A stretch of DNA of 64,000 nt, taken from Limnomonas spitsbergensis (lineage: Eukaryota > Chlorophyta > Chlorophyceae > Chlamydomonadales). A program made the position numbers and the translations under genes. The notes beneath the pieces were generated by a model that made no database searches, was not told the DNA's origin, and saw nothing but the letters and a program-made list of their open reading frames with translations. The stretch lies in assembly GCA_037349105.1 (NCBI GenBank), contig JAYJMM010000086.1, positions 1,647,501 through 1,711,500 of the forward strand. The letters are read 5' to 3'. This document shows positions 34,314 to 51,418 of this stretch, one piece after another. How positions within the stretch are numbered: position 1 is the first letter of the stretch; each line of letters begins with the position of its first letter.

Positions 34314-34432
34314 TTGCTGCTGCTGCTGTTCTTGCTGCTGCCGTGCCGTGTTTCCTGCTTCTTATCCTGCCACTGCTGTTGCTGCTGTTGCTGCTGTTGC
34401 TGCTGTTGCTGCTGTTGCTGCTGTTGCTGCTA

Positions 34433-34467
<35 letters not shown>

Positions 34468-34549
34468 CTTGCTGCTGCCGTGCCGTGTTTCCTGCTTCTT
34501 ATCCTGCCACTGCTGTTGCTGCTGTTGCTGCTGTTGCTGTTGTTGCTGC

Positions 34550-34610
<61 letters not shown>

Positions 34611-34665
34611 CTTGCTGCTGCCGTGCCGTGTTTCCTGCTTCTTATCCTGCCACTGCTGTTGCTGC
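33886..34665 (+). repeat. CTG tract in gene X intron A-B (copy II)
   Basis: About 0.78 kb of (CTG)n/(TTG)n. The 48-bp spacer (CCGTGCCGTGTTTCCTGCTT and onward) occurs four times, near 34,158, 34,340, 34,482 and 34,620, against two in copy I and one in copy III. Confidence 0.95.
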
Positions 34666-35302
34666 TGCTGAGCTTCTGTTCACCGCTGCTGCTTCTGTTT
34701 TGCCTCTTCACAACCGCTACTGCTTCTACTGCTCCTTTCGTGCCCCCCTCCATGGTTGTTGCTTGATTGTTTCTGCTGCTGCTGTGTCTGTGTCTGTGAA
34801 TGCTCCTCTGGTGCCCCCTTGAACAGCTGCTGCTGTTGCTGACGTTGTTGCTTATGCCGCGCCTCTTGTAATCGCTGTTGCTGCCGCTGCAGTTGATGTT
34901 GTTGCTTATGCCGTGCCCTTTAACCTCGACCCTCCCCTGGCTGCTGTACGCACCACGTGCAGCAGTATGGAACACGAGGAGGGAGCAAGGCAGGCCCACC
35001 CAATGGCCTCTCTTCGCTCCGTAAGCCACTACCAGCCGTGGGACGGCACACAGGCTCCGGAACTGATTGCCAGGAGGGTTCTTCCAGGTCGACTCAAAGG
35101 CCAACCCGAAGCTGAGATGCCTCAGAGCCCCTCCTCGGTGTACAGCCCAAACAGGCTGCCAGACCTGCAGGGCACGCAGCTCCAGGCGTGGCCACCGGAG
35201 AGGGCGTTTCAGGAGGGGGATGTGGCCTGTGACGGGATGCTGCCGCCGGCGAAGAAGGGGCGGAAGCTTCTGGAACCAAGCAGGCCGGTAGAGGATTGGA
35301 GG

Positions 35303-37457
35303 GTGAGTGATGCACGGGATCGGATCTAGGATTGAAGAGGGTGTCAGATTGTAAGTTGAATGCTGCCCGAACCTCAAATCAAAAGGTTTTTTGCTGGGGG
35401 GAGTGACCCCTTACCCGCCTGACGGCAGTGTTAAATTTGAGATGCTGTACATTTGCTTTGCCTTCCCCGGGTGGCCTTCCCCCATAATTATCGTTGTTTG
35501 GGATTGGGGAATTCATAAAAATACCAATTAACGATTTCAACGCCAATTTCCAGTCACTAAGAGTTTTCGAAAGTTTACCCTGCATTTCCACACCTGAGGA
35601 AAGGGAAATCGAATGAACGGTGAGTCCAGATTTCAGTTGGTGGCAGATTTTATGTACCGTACTCGTCATTAGGGTTTGCGCAGCCCCTCGAAAACCTATT
35701 GATTGAATTACTGCGCAGCCTATCAATTCAACGCGCAGGTCTGTTGTAAAATAAAAAAGAATCGCGCAGAGCTGAGTGAGGGCCAGCAATTTTTGTTTTC
35801 CCAGGCTGCCAAATTAGCTTGCAGCTCTGACTTTTCAAATAAATTGAAGTGCTCAAGCAGTCCGTGCAATTCTTAATTATGTGCGAACCGAAGAGCGTAC
35901 TACGGTAGTGTCAGATTTCCGGTTTAGTCACATTCAGATAGTGTCAGATTTGAAGTACTGAACTATCATTCTTAATTGGTACCTGCTATGGTCTGTAAGC
36001 ATGAAACCATACTTAGATTTTCGTAAAACTGTGTATTTGTACCGTGCTATGTCCACTAATTCATGATGCACGCTATTCTGTCCGTCTAGTACGACCTGCA
36101 AAATTGGGTGGTCGGGATAATGATGACAGCAGCACAATCAGCAGCATGAGCAACAGTGAAGCTGCCTCTGATCCCGAGGGCCCAACCCAATTACCAGCCG
36201 CAGGTCCTGATCCCCAGCCCTAGAGTTAGTTTCATGGGGGATTACGCTCTAAATACGGATGGGATAGCAGCGGTGGCAGTCAGTGCACTGTGGCATTTGA
36301 ACTGAGATGCTTCTTTTGAAAAAAGTACCGATTACAGAAGAAAATCCAGTAAAACAAAACTCGAAGTTGACAAATAATCACCGTCGTGGTAGCAGAGGGT
36401 AAGTTACCGACTTTTCAAGGCCCATGGGACATGGAACAAAATGGAACGAAACATAAGAAATGCTGTTTCCGACTGATGGTATCTCGAGTTGTCAGATTTC
36501 AAATATTTTTAGAATTTTTACAGCGGTAGTGTCGGATTCCGATTGCAGATTGCGTCAGACTTCAGGAAGTGTCAGATATCAGATTCTGGCGCATTTCAGG
36601 TTCTGTCAGAATTCAGATAATGTCAGATCACTCAAAGCTTCGGACCTCAGGTATCAGAGCTCATATTTGAAATTTCAGGCTTGAGATAGTATCAGCTTTT
36701 AAGCGGTTCTGAAAAAAACAAGAATTTAGATGGTGTCAGGTTTCTGAATGTAACTGATTGTAACAGACTCCATCCTTTTTCCCGGTCCAAGAGATGGACA
36801 GGGTCTGTGCACGCAAGCAATGTGGGGCACCACCAATTCGGACGATGGTCCCTCTCCTGTCGTGATCCCCTGCACAGCTGCCGCTGCGCTGCTGCGTGAA
36901 TTCTGCTGCTGCTGCTGTCCCTGCTGTCGCTGCTGCTGATTCAATGCCGTGAATGCTACTGCTGTACTGTGATAGAAGTAGTGCGACTTGCTGCAGTGTG
37001 CAGTGCTGTGCTTGGTGCGTCGATTTGATGTGACACGGTGTGCTGTGCTGATATGTGCTGTGGTTAGTGCTGTGGGTACTCATGTTCATAGGCCCTTGCT
37101 CCAGGCTCCTGGCGCTGAGTCTCTGTAGCTGAGTCTCTGTAGCTGAGTCTCTGTAGCTGACTGCGCCCCCCGGAAAAGGGAAGCAGCCTTCCAGAAAGAT
37201 GGCAAGGTTTCAAACGTCCACCCCTCCTCCCACTTATCCCCCCCTTCCCCTCTCCTGCTCCTCCCGCCAACCACTCACCGCCTACCCCCATTCTCCTCCC
37301 AGCTGCCCAGAATTAATGACCAAGGATTCAGAATAAGGATTCAGGGTTCAGAATGAAGGGTTTGTGGTTGTTAATTTAGGGGCGAGAGTTTCCTCTTCCC
37401 ACCCACCTACTGCTCAAATTCCTGTTCTTAGAGTCCTCAACCCTGGATGGTGCGCAG
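35303..37457. other. Gene X intron B-C (copy II)
   Basis: Carries degenerate TGTCAGATT repeats (35,910-35,950 and 36,480-36,760), a short CTG stretch (36,903-36,940) and a triplicated GAGTCTCTGTAGCT motif (37,118-37,157). A short frame ends at the TAG at 36,221-36,223, with ATG at 36,146 (MSNSEAASDPEG). No exon with conserved splice sites was seen. Confidence 0.45.
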
Positions 37458-37862
37458 GCGGCTTTCCTTGCAGAAACAGCAGCAGCAGCAGAGGTTCGAG
37501 GGTGCCTGTTGCCGCCGAGCCCGGCGCCTGCCGTCGTCAAACGCCACGTGGAGCATGAGGGGGGACACGGCCGTTTATTCCTCTCTCCAGTCCTCGAGGC
37601 ACAAGTAGCAGCCCTTTCGAAGCTGGTGGCACCTGCCCTGCCGGCACTAGGGCTGCCAAATACAGCTTGTGAGGCGACGCCATCTCCGCCGCTGATGGAG
37701 TCTGTCAACGCGGATGAGTTTTCAGAGCCATATCAGAACCTGTCGACCTGCCCGGCCCTGGACACCCTGCAGCGCTACGGCTTTGGTGATGGTTGGAATG
37801 TCTTACAGGACGGGTCCTTGAAGGACTGCTGGCCAAGACCATGGATGTTTATGGAGGCATAG

Positions 37863-38020
37863 GGTGAGAGGAAGGGGTGCAGCGCTTACTGAACAGGATC
37901 CTGAACACCGTCTGGCCATGACCATGGATGTTCATGGAGGAATAGGGTGTGAGGAGGAGGGGGAGTAGAGCTTGCTGGACAGGATCCTGAACACTGTCTG
38001 ACCATGACCATGGAGGCCTT
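37863..38020 (+). repeat. 86-bp minisatellite, about 2 units (copy II)
   Basis: The array seen as 18 units at 16,197-17,722 is reduced to about two units here, directly after the gene X stop codon at 37,860-37,862. Confidence 0.85.
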
Positions 38021-38519
38021 GATAGATAAGAACTGTGATTGTAATATCACTTACAATACGGAAAACGTTCTGTGGTAGACAGTTTTGTGATGTGATTTGA
38101 TGTGATGACGCGCAAGGTGCGCATTGAGCCTGTGACCAGGGGCTGTGACTGACCGTGGACTGAATGGAAGTATGAGGCCTGGAATGGGACGGGTGTTGAG
38201 CTGGATATTAAGCTGAATTCATGACGGACGCAAGTTGAGGCTTCTCGCCCACCTCGCTCTTGCTATACAGGATCACCTTGTCCATCTCCTTGATCAGTTT
38301 GTCCTCCTCTTTTCTTCTTTCCCTCTTGCCTTGAGTTTCTGTCCTCTCCCAACCAGACAGTTGGATGAACGCCCGCATGGCCGAGCCTTTTTGATCAGAG
38401 CACACCCCAGCAACCAGTACGTTCATACTTATTTGTTATGACTGATCGTATCGGAAGGTAACGGAGCGAATACAGCACATTGAGGATGTGTGATAATTTA
38501 ATTTGGGCTTCAATTACCT
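38021..38519. other. Intergenic downstream of gene X (copy II)
   Basis: Positions 38,021-38,225 are not obviously shared with copy III and look like an insertion, or a segment deleted from copy III. The rest matches 50,286-50,570. No gene is recognised. Confidence 0.4.
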
Positions 38520-39095
38520 TACCATTAGTTGCATAATTATATCGGGAGCTATGGGATGGCCGAACTCTAAGTGGGAGAAGATCTCACTGAACAGTGGTGT
38601 TCATATTGGTTTTTATTTTGTATTATGACATCGTGAGCCATGGGATAGCAGGTGCATGGGAACAGAGCACAGTGAAAATCTGATTGCTAAAATTGGCTTC
38701 TATTGTTTATTATATCGTGAGAGCCATGGCAGACTGGCAGAGGTATGGGAACAGAGCACAGTGAAAAGCTGGTTGCTAAAATCGGCTTATATTGTTGATT
38801 CTGTTGTGAGCCATGTGATGGCAGAGGTGTGGGAGCAGAGCACTCTGATAAGCGGAGTTCATATTGGCTTATATCATTAATTCTATTGTGAGCCATGGGA
38901 TGGCAGAGGTGCGAGAGCAGAGCTCACCGGCAACTTGCTGAAAACCTGATTGTTAATATTGACTTACATGTTTTAATCTATCGTGAGCTATGTGATGGCA
39001 GAGGTTTGGGAGAGGAACATATGGAAACTTTGCTGCTAAAATTCGCCTTATCATGCATGATGGAGCTCGGAGCTCCGGGAGGGCATGGCCATTAA
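38520..39095 (+). repeat. Degenerate ~85-95-bp tandem repeat (copy II)
   Basis: GTGAGCCATGGGATGGCAG-type words recur near 38,540, 38,628, 38,708, 38,803, 38,888 and 38,980, each followed by AGAGCAC and an A/T-rich GCTAAAAT-GGCTTATAT stretch. The same array lies at 50,570-51,146. Confidence 0.75.
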
Positions 39096-39321
39096 AATAA
39101 GTTTCCCAAAGCCTATGCCTCCGAAGGTGATATTATGATTGCCTTGAAATAGCTGATAAATTTAGAGCAGCTTGAATTGCCATTGCTTCTTCCTGCTGTT
39201 GCTGCGTGTGTGCGTGTGCATATAAATGACCAGTCATGGTGAATCCACAATGTTGTCTTTGAGCAGTCAATGACGTTACACCTCTGGGGCCTGCTAAAAA
39301 AAGGCTCGGACGGGTGGGCGC

Positions 39322-40622
39322 CTAAATAAAGGGTTGGGAGGACAGAACGCAACAAACACTAGGGGACAGAAGAAAATTGGAAAAAGTGAAGGGACGGACA
39401 GAAGGCTGGAAAAGAAAGACAAAGGGAGTGCCAGCCTCTGAAAAACGTCTTCGCCTCAACATAACGATATCTACCACATCGTCCACAAAAGCCAAGGCAT
39501 CCCACCCAAGCCTGCCCCGGTACAACTCAAAGAAGTCTCTAGCACCGTTCGGATATCCTGCCCATCCCCGTTCCCTTAGTTGATCCAGCACGATGGGGCA
39601 TTGAAAGCATGCATGCAACGCGTCCTCCACATGCTCACCGTCGCCCCTAGCCCAACCTCGCTAGCAGCACCGTCTTTCACGCTGCTGACCGCTGCGCCGT
39701 CCTAGAGTGTCAGTCGTGCTGACGGCGCCAAGCCGCAGCCTTCAATTCGTGCGCACGCAAGCACACTCGCTTCGGCTGGTGCGGCCCCTGGCCTGCGCCA
39801 GCAGCACGGTACCCGCCGTAGACTAAAACCAGGTGTGGTAGGCGGCCGCAGACCTGTGTTCAGTGGCAGGATTTCTAGGGACCCCTCTGCCAGCTGCATG
39901 AAGCTACGCCCGCTTGTATGCTGCATCAACTAGCGCTAACACCTCTCTGACAGGTAGCGGCTGTAGGTCAGTCGCTGTCTGACGCAATTTGGGAACGGCT
40001 GATCCCAGCTCCAGCTCTAGAAAGGCACCTAGCAATTCACTGCACCAATTGCGCCCTCCGTTGCCCTGGCTGACAGCAAGCTGCATGTTGGCCGCCATGG
40101 CTACTGCCATGAGTGGGCTGTCTGGCTGTGCTGCTGGTGCGACCGCTGCGTTGTAGAAGCGAAGTACATGCTGCCACCAACTTCGCTGTAACGGCTGGAT
40201 CTGCAGCTCCCTCATCACCCTACAACTGGCAGCGGACGGAGGTAGCCCTGCAGCCTGATGTATAGCCCTGCAGCCTGACGTAGATGCTGGAGGAAGCTGG
40301 ACTGCATCCTGCTCTTGAGGCAAAGCCGCGGCCTGAGGTGGTCGGTGGCCCACACCACATTACCGTAGTTAGTTGGCCGCAGGCGCTGCATAGATAGACG
40401 CCAACCGGATGCGAGTAGGCAGATGATGCCTGAGGTGCAATTGGCGGCCATGCGGCGGACACGCTGCAACGCCGCAGCCAAAGGCACCTCTCTAGTCTCT
40501 ACCTTGCACGGCCTTCCTCATGCTGCCGCCCTCGAACTAAATGATGCCCAAGAACTTGAAATCCTGGACACGCTTCAGCACTGTCCTATTGGAGCCATAC
40601 ACGCAAGTATGGGCTGATTGCT
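39322..40622 (-). pseudogene. LINE 3' fragment (copy II)
   Basis: Matches the LINE from GQSAHTCVYGPNR to the C-terminal tail (VEDALHACFQCP near 39,625 and DDVVDIV near 39,460). The catalytic half is missing because the copy is cut off at the 40,622 breakpoint. The 149-codon frame 39,904-40,353 is the WWQHVLRFYNAA region. Confidence 0.8.
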
Positions 40623-40730
40623 GTCGCTTCGAGGCCACTGCTGCTGCTGACCTTCAGGCCACTACTGCTGCCGCCTCTTAAGCCGCTACAGCCGGATTGC
40701 CAGCACATGCATCAGATGTTCAAGTGCCAG
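40623..40730. other. Breakpoint between copies II and III
   Basis: About 100 bp of CTG/CCACTGCTGCTG-like sequence links the truncated LINE (left) to the truncated decayed element (right). A 24-bp unit (GTGCCAGCAGAGACCGCTGT type) is tandemly repeated at the right edge. Confidence 0.6.
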
Positions 40731-42575
40731 CAGAGACCGCTGTTCCAGTGCCAGCAGAGACCGTTGTTCCAGTGGCAGCAGAGGTCAGCGGGGCCACGCT
40801 GGTGTTCAACCTCGCCCCCATGGCGCCGTCACCATCCGACTTTGGGGCCGCCATCCGGCCGAGCCAGGCCACCGGCCCGTTGGCTGGCAGTAAGCGTTCC
40901 ATGCCATCCCTCTCGGCCTCGGCCTACCCAGAGGCTAGCCGTGATATCCGCGGGTGGGCGGGTGACCATGTCCATATGGTAGAAGATGATCCAGACGGGT
41001 CTAGCTTTTGCACTGGTCATTCCAAAGTGGATCCCGATCCCTTCCCTCTTCTCCTGACCGACACATGCCAGTCCATAGCCCCCGCCCGTCACAGTTCCGG
41101 CCCTGCCCTTGAGGGCATCCCCCCCCCCATATGCATAGGCCCCAGTCTGGGCCACAATACCCCGGTGGCCACTTGGCACAAGGGCTCCGCATTGGGACAC
41201 ATAACCCTGGCGGCGGGGGACTCAGACCCCTCCCTTTGACTTACTCTGGCCCTGCCCCGGGCCGAGCTCCAAAGCCTTCTTCACCTTTGGCAGGTGGATT
41301 TGAGCCTCGAAATTGCCTGCCTCCAAGAGCTGTTGCTCCAGGTCTAATCCCCAGCCCGAGAGATCCAACTCCGCATGGATGACGATGCGTTGGCGTTGGG
41401 CAGGCCCTGGTACATTGCCCACTGGGGCCCCAGCGCTTCTGAGTGTGCGGCGGGGGTCGCTATCCCTTGCCTATCTTATTTTTCTCGATTTTGAGGGGCC
41501 CGATACTCCTGAGCAGAGGGGCTTCGTGCGTTTTGGTCTCATGAGTTACCCTGCTCTTGGGAGTAGGGTGTATTCTGCCTTGTATCCAGTTTCTTAGAGG
41601 CCCTGATACTCCTGAGGAGAGGGGCTTCTTCCTTTTCTGTCGATTTTGAGTCACCATGCTCTTGAGAGTAGGGTGTCTTCTCTCCAGTTTCTTTTTCCCC
41701 AGAGGCCCCGTTACTCAGGAGGAGAGGGTCTCTTAGACATCAGTTTCCCCGGTCCCCCTGACGGTCCCTTATCAACAATTTGACTATCCAGTATCCACCT
41801 CTCCCACTCGGCGAGTGCTGGTCCCTGGGAGACATCCCTCTTTGCTATGCAATCTTATTGACACTTCGGGTCGCTGTGCCCCCTCTCGCCCCCTTTGTGT
41901 TGTCGTTCCCTGGTTCTGATTGTGCTTGTCCTTTTTGCTATTTTGCGTCGTGTTGAGAGGGCCTCTGGGTAGTTTGGGCCTTATGGCTGTTAGTCTTCGA
42001 GGTGTGTCTTTGGGTATCACTTTGCCCTTTTCCCTCTTACCGGTATTGTCCAGGCTACTTTTTTCTGGCTTCTTGTCAGCTCTTGTCTCCTTCTGTTGGC
42101 TGGGTGCCGTATGGGTGGAGACGCTCGCTAACGCTTTGGGGTGGATTTCTGGTGGTAGTGTGTTCTCAGCCAGTGGGGTGCCGAGGTGGGGTGCCAGTTC
42201 TTTTTTCATACCTTAATCCAACTAATATCCCCTCAAATTCCCCCCTTGCCCTTCAAATCTGCAACCTCGCCTAATACCGGTATGCCAAATTTGGTAAATT
42301 TGGCTCAGGGTCCCCTGGGTGACGGTTGGGTTTTCTTAGCTCGTGAAGTGCTGATCGACCGGACGGAGAGGTATGTTTCAAACATAAGCCTGCTAGAGAA
42401 CCCCCCCACCTAATATGAGCGACTACGGTCATCCAAAAGCGTCCGCAATACCGTAGTTTTAGTCGGATTTGGTTTTTTTTCAGAGTTCTTTTTGAAAACC
42501 CGGAATTTGCATATAAAGTGGTTGGTTTTTATGAAACTAGTGGTTTTACACGTTTGGTTTAATTAAAAAAACATT
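40731..42575 (-). repeat. Decayed element, copy 3 (minus), truncated
   Basis: Reverse complement of about 25,080-26,937; the 3' end, the 1-kb direct repeats and the transposase are absent. It contains the only uninterrupted version of the Lys-rich ORF. Confidence 0.8.
41784..42209 (-). CDS. Lys-rich polar ORF, uninterrupted version
   Basis: The 141-codon frame is highly polar: roughly one residue in four is Lys or Arg, with many Gln, Asn and Thr, and it ends in TRRVGEVDTG. Copies 1 and 2 have an 8-bp insertion that breaks it. No family is recognised; a nucleic-acid-binding or gag-like role for a mobile element is a guess. The reverse strand is also open here as a hydrophobic frame, which is probably a shadow. 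Confidence 0.35.
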   Translation of the reverse strand: MKKELAPHLGTPLAENTLPPEIHPKALASVSTHTAPSQQKETRADKKPEKSSLDNTGKREKGKVIPKDTPRRLTAIRPKLPRGPLNTTQNSKKDKHNQNQGTTTQRGREGAQRPEVSIRLHSKEGCLPGTSTRRVGEVDTG

Positions 42576-42845
42576 TTATGAGCTATCATTTGGTTCACCC
42601 CTGAAAAGTCCCTTAACAAGGCCCGCGCGACCGCTCTTTCTTGCAGCCACCACCGGCACCTGCTCTTCATCCTCCTCATCGGTGGAGGCCCCCTCCTCCC
42701 CCTCATCGGTAGATGCACCCTCCTTCCCCTCATCGGTGGAGGCCCCCTCCTGCCTCTCATTGGTGGAACCCCCCTTCTGCCCCTCATCGGCGGACGCCCC
42801 CTCCATCCCCTCCATCCCCTCATTTCGCTCTATCAATTGCCTCAA
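42576..42845 (-). CDS. Acidic decapeptide-repeat ORF of the decayed element (copy 3)
   Basis: An 89-codon frame matching 1,160-1,420. One residue in the repeat differs (NERQEG) and the last codons change, so the C-terminus is three residues longer. Confidence 0.35.
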   Translation of the reverse strand: MRQLIERNEGMEGMEGASADEGQKGGSTNERQEGASTDEGKEGASTDEGEEGASTDEEDEEQVPVVAARKSGRAGLVKGLFRGEPNDSS

Positions 42846-43180
42846 ACAACTTTAACTCCCTCCTCATTGTAAATGGAGATTAATTCGCTCTGACAGAAAA
42901 TAGGCGCGAAAAGGCGCGAAAAGGCAGCTGAAATCCCTGGTGTACCTCAAACTATTGGTTTGTATGGTTGATTTTCTTGTTTTGTACCTGAAACTAATGG
43001 TTTTTGCGAGTACTTGTTGGTCGTGTGCCTTTCCTGTTTCCAGCTCGCCTTTTCTCGGCTGACGACGAGGGCCACATGAGCACCCGGGCTGTTTTTTTGT
43101 GTTCGTGTCTCAGGTTTTTAGGGTTGGGCGGCCGGTCTCACACAGGTGTTAGTTGTAACTTGTTAAGTCCTTGCAAAAGA

Positions 43181-43715
43181 CAAGTAATCAGAGGTGCTGC
43201 TGCGCAGCACGAAAAACGGCAGAGCAGTCGGGTACGTGACATTTCAGAGGGCAGGCGCAGCCAGGTGCGGACGGGGTCACCTGGACCCCATGCAAACCCC
43301 CTAGCCATGTTGCAGGATTTCAAAATATTTGTCACAACTCTATCGCTGGCTAAGTGCGTGTTTTTAATGATGCGTATCGAATTGCGCATAGAGAAGCGAA
43401 GCCACAGCTGTCGGCCTGTCGCGTGACACCAGGGGACAGCGTGACGACACCTTACGTCATCCGCTGTGAGATCCAGCCCTGGTAGCTGAGTTTCTCATTT
43501 CTGCACCTCGGCCTTTGAGGTCTGACAGGAATAACCTTCATAAATACAGCCGGTTGATTTGCGCTGTAGCGCATAAAGTTTCCGTGACGTTCCAGAAACA
43601 TCAGGCGGACGGACGGACGGACGGACGGGCGGACGGACGGACGGACGGAAACGGACGGAAACTGGGGGCATCGCCCCCGCGACCTTCGGCCGCCCGGGGG
43701 GGCTCTGCCGAAAAA
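43181..43715 (+). mobile_element. Full-length SINE-like element (plus)
   Basis: About 535 bp inserted in the poly-A/G tract that in copies I and 1 reads GCAAAGAC / AAAAGAAAAAG. It has a (GGAC)n array at 43,606-43,670, a GGGGGCATCGCCCCC hairpin, a G/C-rich second hairpin and the end CTCTGCCGAAAAAG. Short A-rich sequence on both sides is compatible with a target-site duplication. No ORF of note. Confidence 0.55.
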
Positions 43716-44777
43716 GAAAAGGGCAGTGTTCAGATGTTCGCTTGCATTCCCTGGTATGAGCTGAGAAATCTGTCGAACATTAAAATAACAAACCTGGTGT
43801 AGGTACTCCAGTGCATTACCGCCTTACCGGAAACGCATCCCTTTTCATACCAGGGTTTAAAACTTCCCGCTTAGGAACCGCGGGTTGCTCCCCCCTGGTT
43901 AATACAAATCATACGGGGTGGACAGCAGGGTTTATGCGGGGTTTAGTGGTGGGCCATATCCTGTAGCCAATTCCACCTTATGTGAGACCTCTCTAATTTG
44001 CAAAGGGATTCTTGTGTGTTTAAAAGATTTGGTCTTGAAGCTTGATACCTCGTCTTCAGTATTTTTTATTTTCGCCTGTCACAGCAGATTCACGTTTGCT
44101 TGACACAATGGCCAGCAATTTGTGCTGTTCAAAAGAACCTTTTTCTAAGGGAGTTGCTCACGCGAGCGTCATCAACACTCCGTTCCCAGGCAGCGCCCAC
44201 GATGGCGCATTTTGCCCTCCTGCCCAAGGTATGGCGTGTCAGTCCCTCAATCTCGTCCTCGCCACGCCAAGGAAAGACCATTTATTCATACCTACTTGCA
44301 CCTTCATCCACGATCACCTCTTGTAGGATGGCTAACCGCTGAATGCTAGCTTCATCACGAGTCTTAACCAAATAAACAAATGCCGCTGCCTTGCTACATA
44401 GTTGCGGCTACATGCACCCCTGATTGGCACTCGGTATTAAATCAGATAGAGGCCCTGTATGCAATATTGAGCCAAGATATCTCCTTACGGTATGTATCGC
44501 CCGCCTGGCAGCACCCGGATCTCACCTTGCAGCCTCGTCACGCACGCGCCCTTGTTCAGGCACGTCTATAACATTTTGTATTAAACAGCAGACAAGGTCT
44601 TTATTCGATGCACGAAACCGAGGCATGGGAAGTTCGGAATATCTGTCCCGGAACTGACGAAAGCCATATGTTCGGACAGGCAGGTGTTATCCTTCTGGCA
44701 GCCTGCTCCATGCATCCCTCTATCTGCATCTGCCTTCATTGCTATCCAACTTCCCACCCTGACCTGCTCCCCCACAG
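43716..44777 (+). repeat. Gene X upstream segment (copy III)
   Basis: Matches 31,150-32,209 directly. It contains the 94-codon variant of the conserved short ORF (44,042-44,326, plus, same strand as gene X) and ends with the exon A acceptor at 44,769-44,777. Confidence 0.75.
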
Positions 44778-50155
<5,378 letters not shown>

Positions 50156-50285
50156 GGTGATGGAAGGGGTGCAGCGCTTACTGAACAGGATCCTGAACAC
50201 CGTCTGGCCATGACCATGGATGTTTATGGAGGAATAGGGTGTGAGGAGGAGGGGGAGTAGAGCTTGCTGGACAGGATCCTGAGGC
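50156..50285 (+). repeat. 86-bp minisatellite, about 1.5 units (copy III)
   Basis: One full unit and a partial unit follow the gene X stop. This is the smallest array of the three copies and probably the closest to the original state. Confidence 0.8.
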
Positions 50286-50569
50286 TTGAGGCTTCTCGCC
50301 CACCTCGCTCTTGCTATACAGGATCACCTTGTCCATCTCCTTGATCAGTTTGTCCTCCTCTTTTCTTCTTTCCCTCTTGCCTTGAGTTTCTGTCCTCTCC
50401 CAACCAGACAGTTGGATGAACGCCCGCATGGCCGAGCCTTTTTGATCAGAGCACACCCCAGCAACCAGTACGTTCATACTTATTTGTTATGACTGATCGT
50501 ATCGGAAGGTAACGGAGCGAATACAGCACATTGAGGATGTGTGATAATTTAATTTGGGCTTCAATTACC

Positions 50570-51146
50570 TTACCATTAGTTGCATAATTATATCGGGAGC
50601 TATGGGATGGCCGAACTCTAAGTGGGAGAAGATCTCACTGAACAGTGGTGTTCATATTGGTTTTTATTTTGTATTATGACATCGTGAGCCATGGGATAGC
50701 AGGTGCATGGGAACAGAGCACAGTGAAAATCTGATTGCTAAAATTGGCTTCTATTGTTTATTATATCGTGAGAGCCATGGCAGACTGGCAGAGGTATGGG
50801 AACAGAGCACAGTGAAAAGCTGGTTGCTAAAATCGGCTTATATTGTTGATTCTGTTGTGAGCCATGTGATGGCAGAGGTGTGGGAGCAGAGCACTCTGAT
50901 AAGCGGAGTTCATATTGGCTTATATCATTAATTCTATTGTGAGCCATGGGATGGCAGAGGTGCGAGAGCAGAGCTCACCGGCAACTTGCTGAAAACCTGA
51001 TTGTTAATATTGACTTACATGTTTTAATCTATCGTGAGCTATGTGATGGCAGAGGTTTGGGAGAGGAACATATGGAAACTTTGCTGCTAAAATTCGCCTT
51101 ATCATGCATGATGGAGCTCGGAGCTCCGGGAGGGCATGGCCATTAA
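50570..51146 (+). repeat. Degenerate ~85-95-bp tandem repeat (copy III)
   Basis: Almost identical to 38,520-39,095. The two are far more alike than either is to the shorter copy I version at 15,610-15,910. Confidence 0.75.
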
Positions 51147-51418
51147 AATAAGTTTCCCAAAGCCAATGCCTCCGAAGGTACCGAAGGTGATATTATGATT
51201 GCCTTGAAATAGCTGATAAATTTAGAGCAGCTTGAATTGCCATTGCTTCTTCCTGCTGTTGCTGCGTGTGTGCGTGTGCATATAAATGACCAGTCATGGT
51301 GAATCCACAATGTTGTCTTTGAGCAGTCAATGACGTTACACCTCTGGGGCCTGCTAAAAAAAGGCTCGGACGGTTGGGCGCCTAAATAAAGGGTTGGGAG
51401 GACAGAACGCAACAAACA

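Larger units (their letters stand above)
32210..37862 (+). pseudogene. Gene X, copy II (frameshifted exon A)
   Basis: Exon A is 32,210-33,165 (956 nt, against 964 elsewhere). A 7-bp GCAGGCA-type insertion near 32,398 and a 15-bp deletion near 32,552 give a net loss of 8 nt, so the frame breaks after EERLMWPQQ-type sequence and is restored only in another frame from 32,492. Exons B (34,963-35,302, 340 nt) and C (37,458-37,862, 405 nt) keep their full length and open frames with normal splice sites. The gene is therefore broken at one exon only. Confidence 0.6.
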
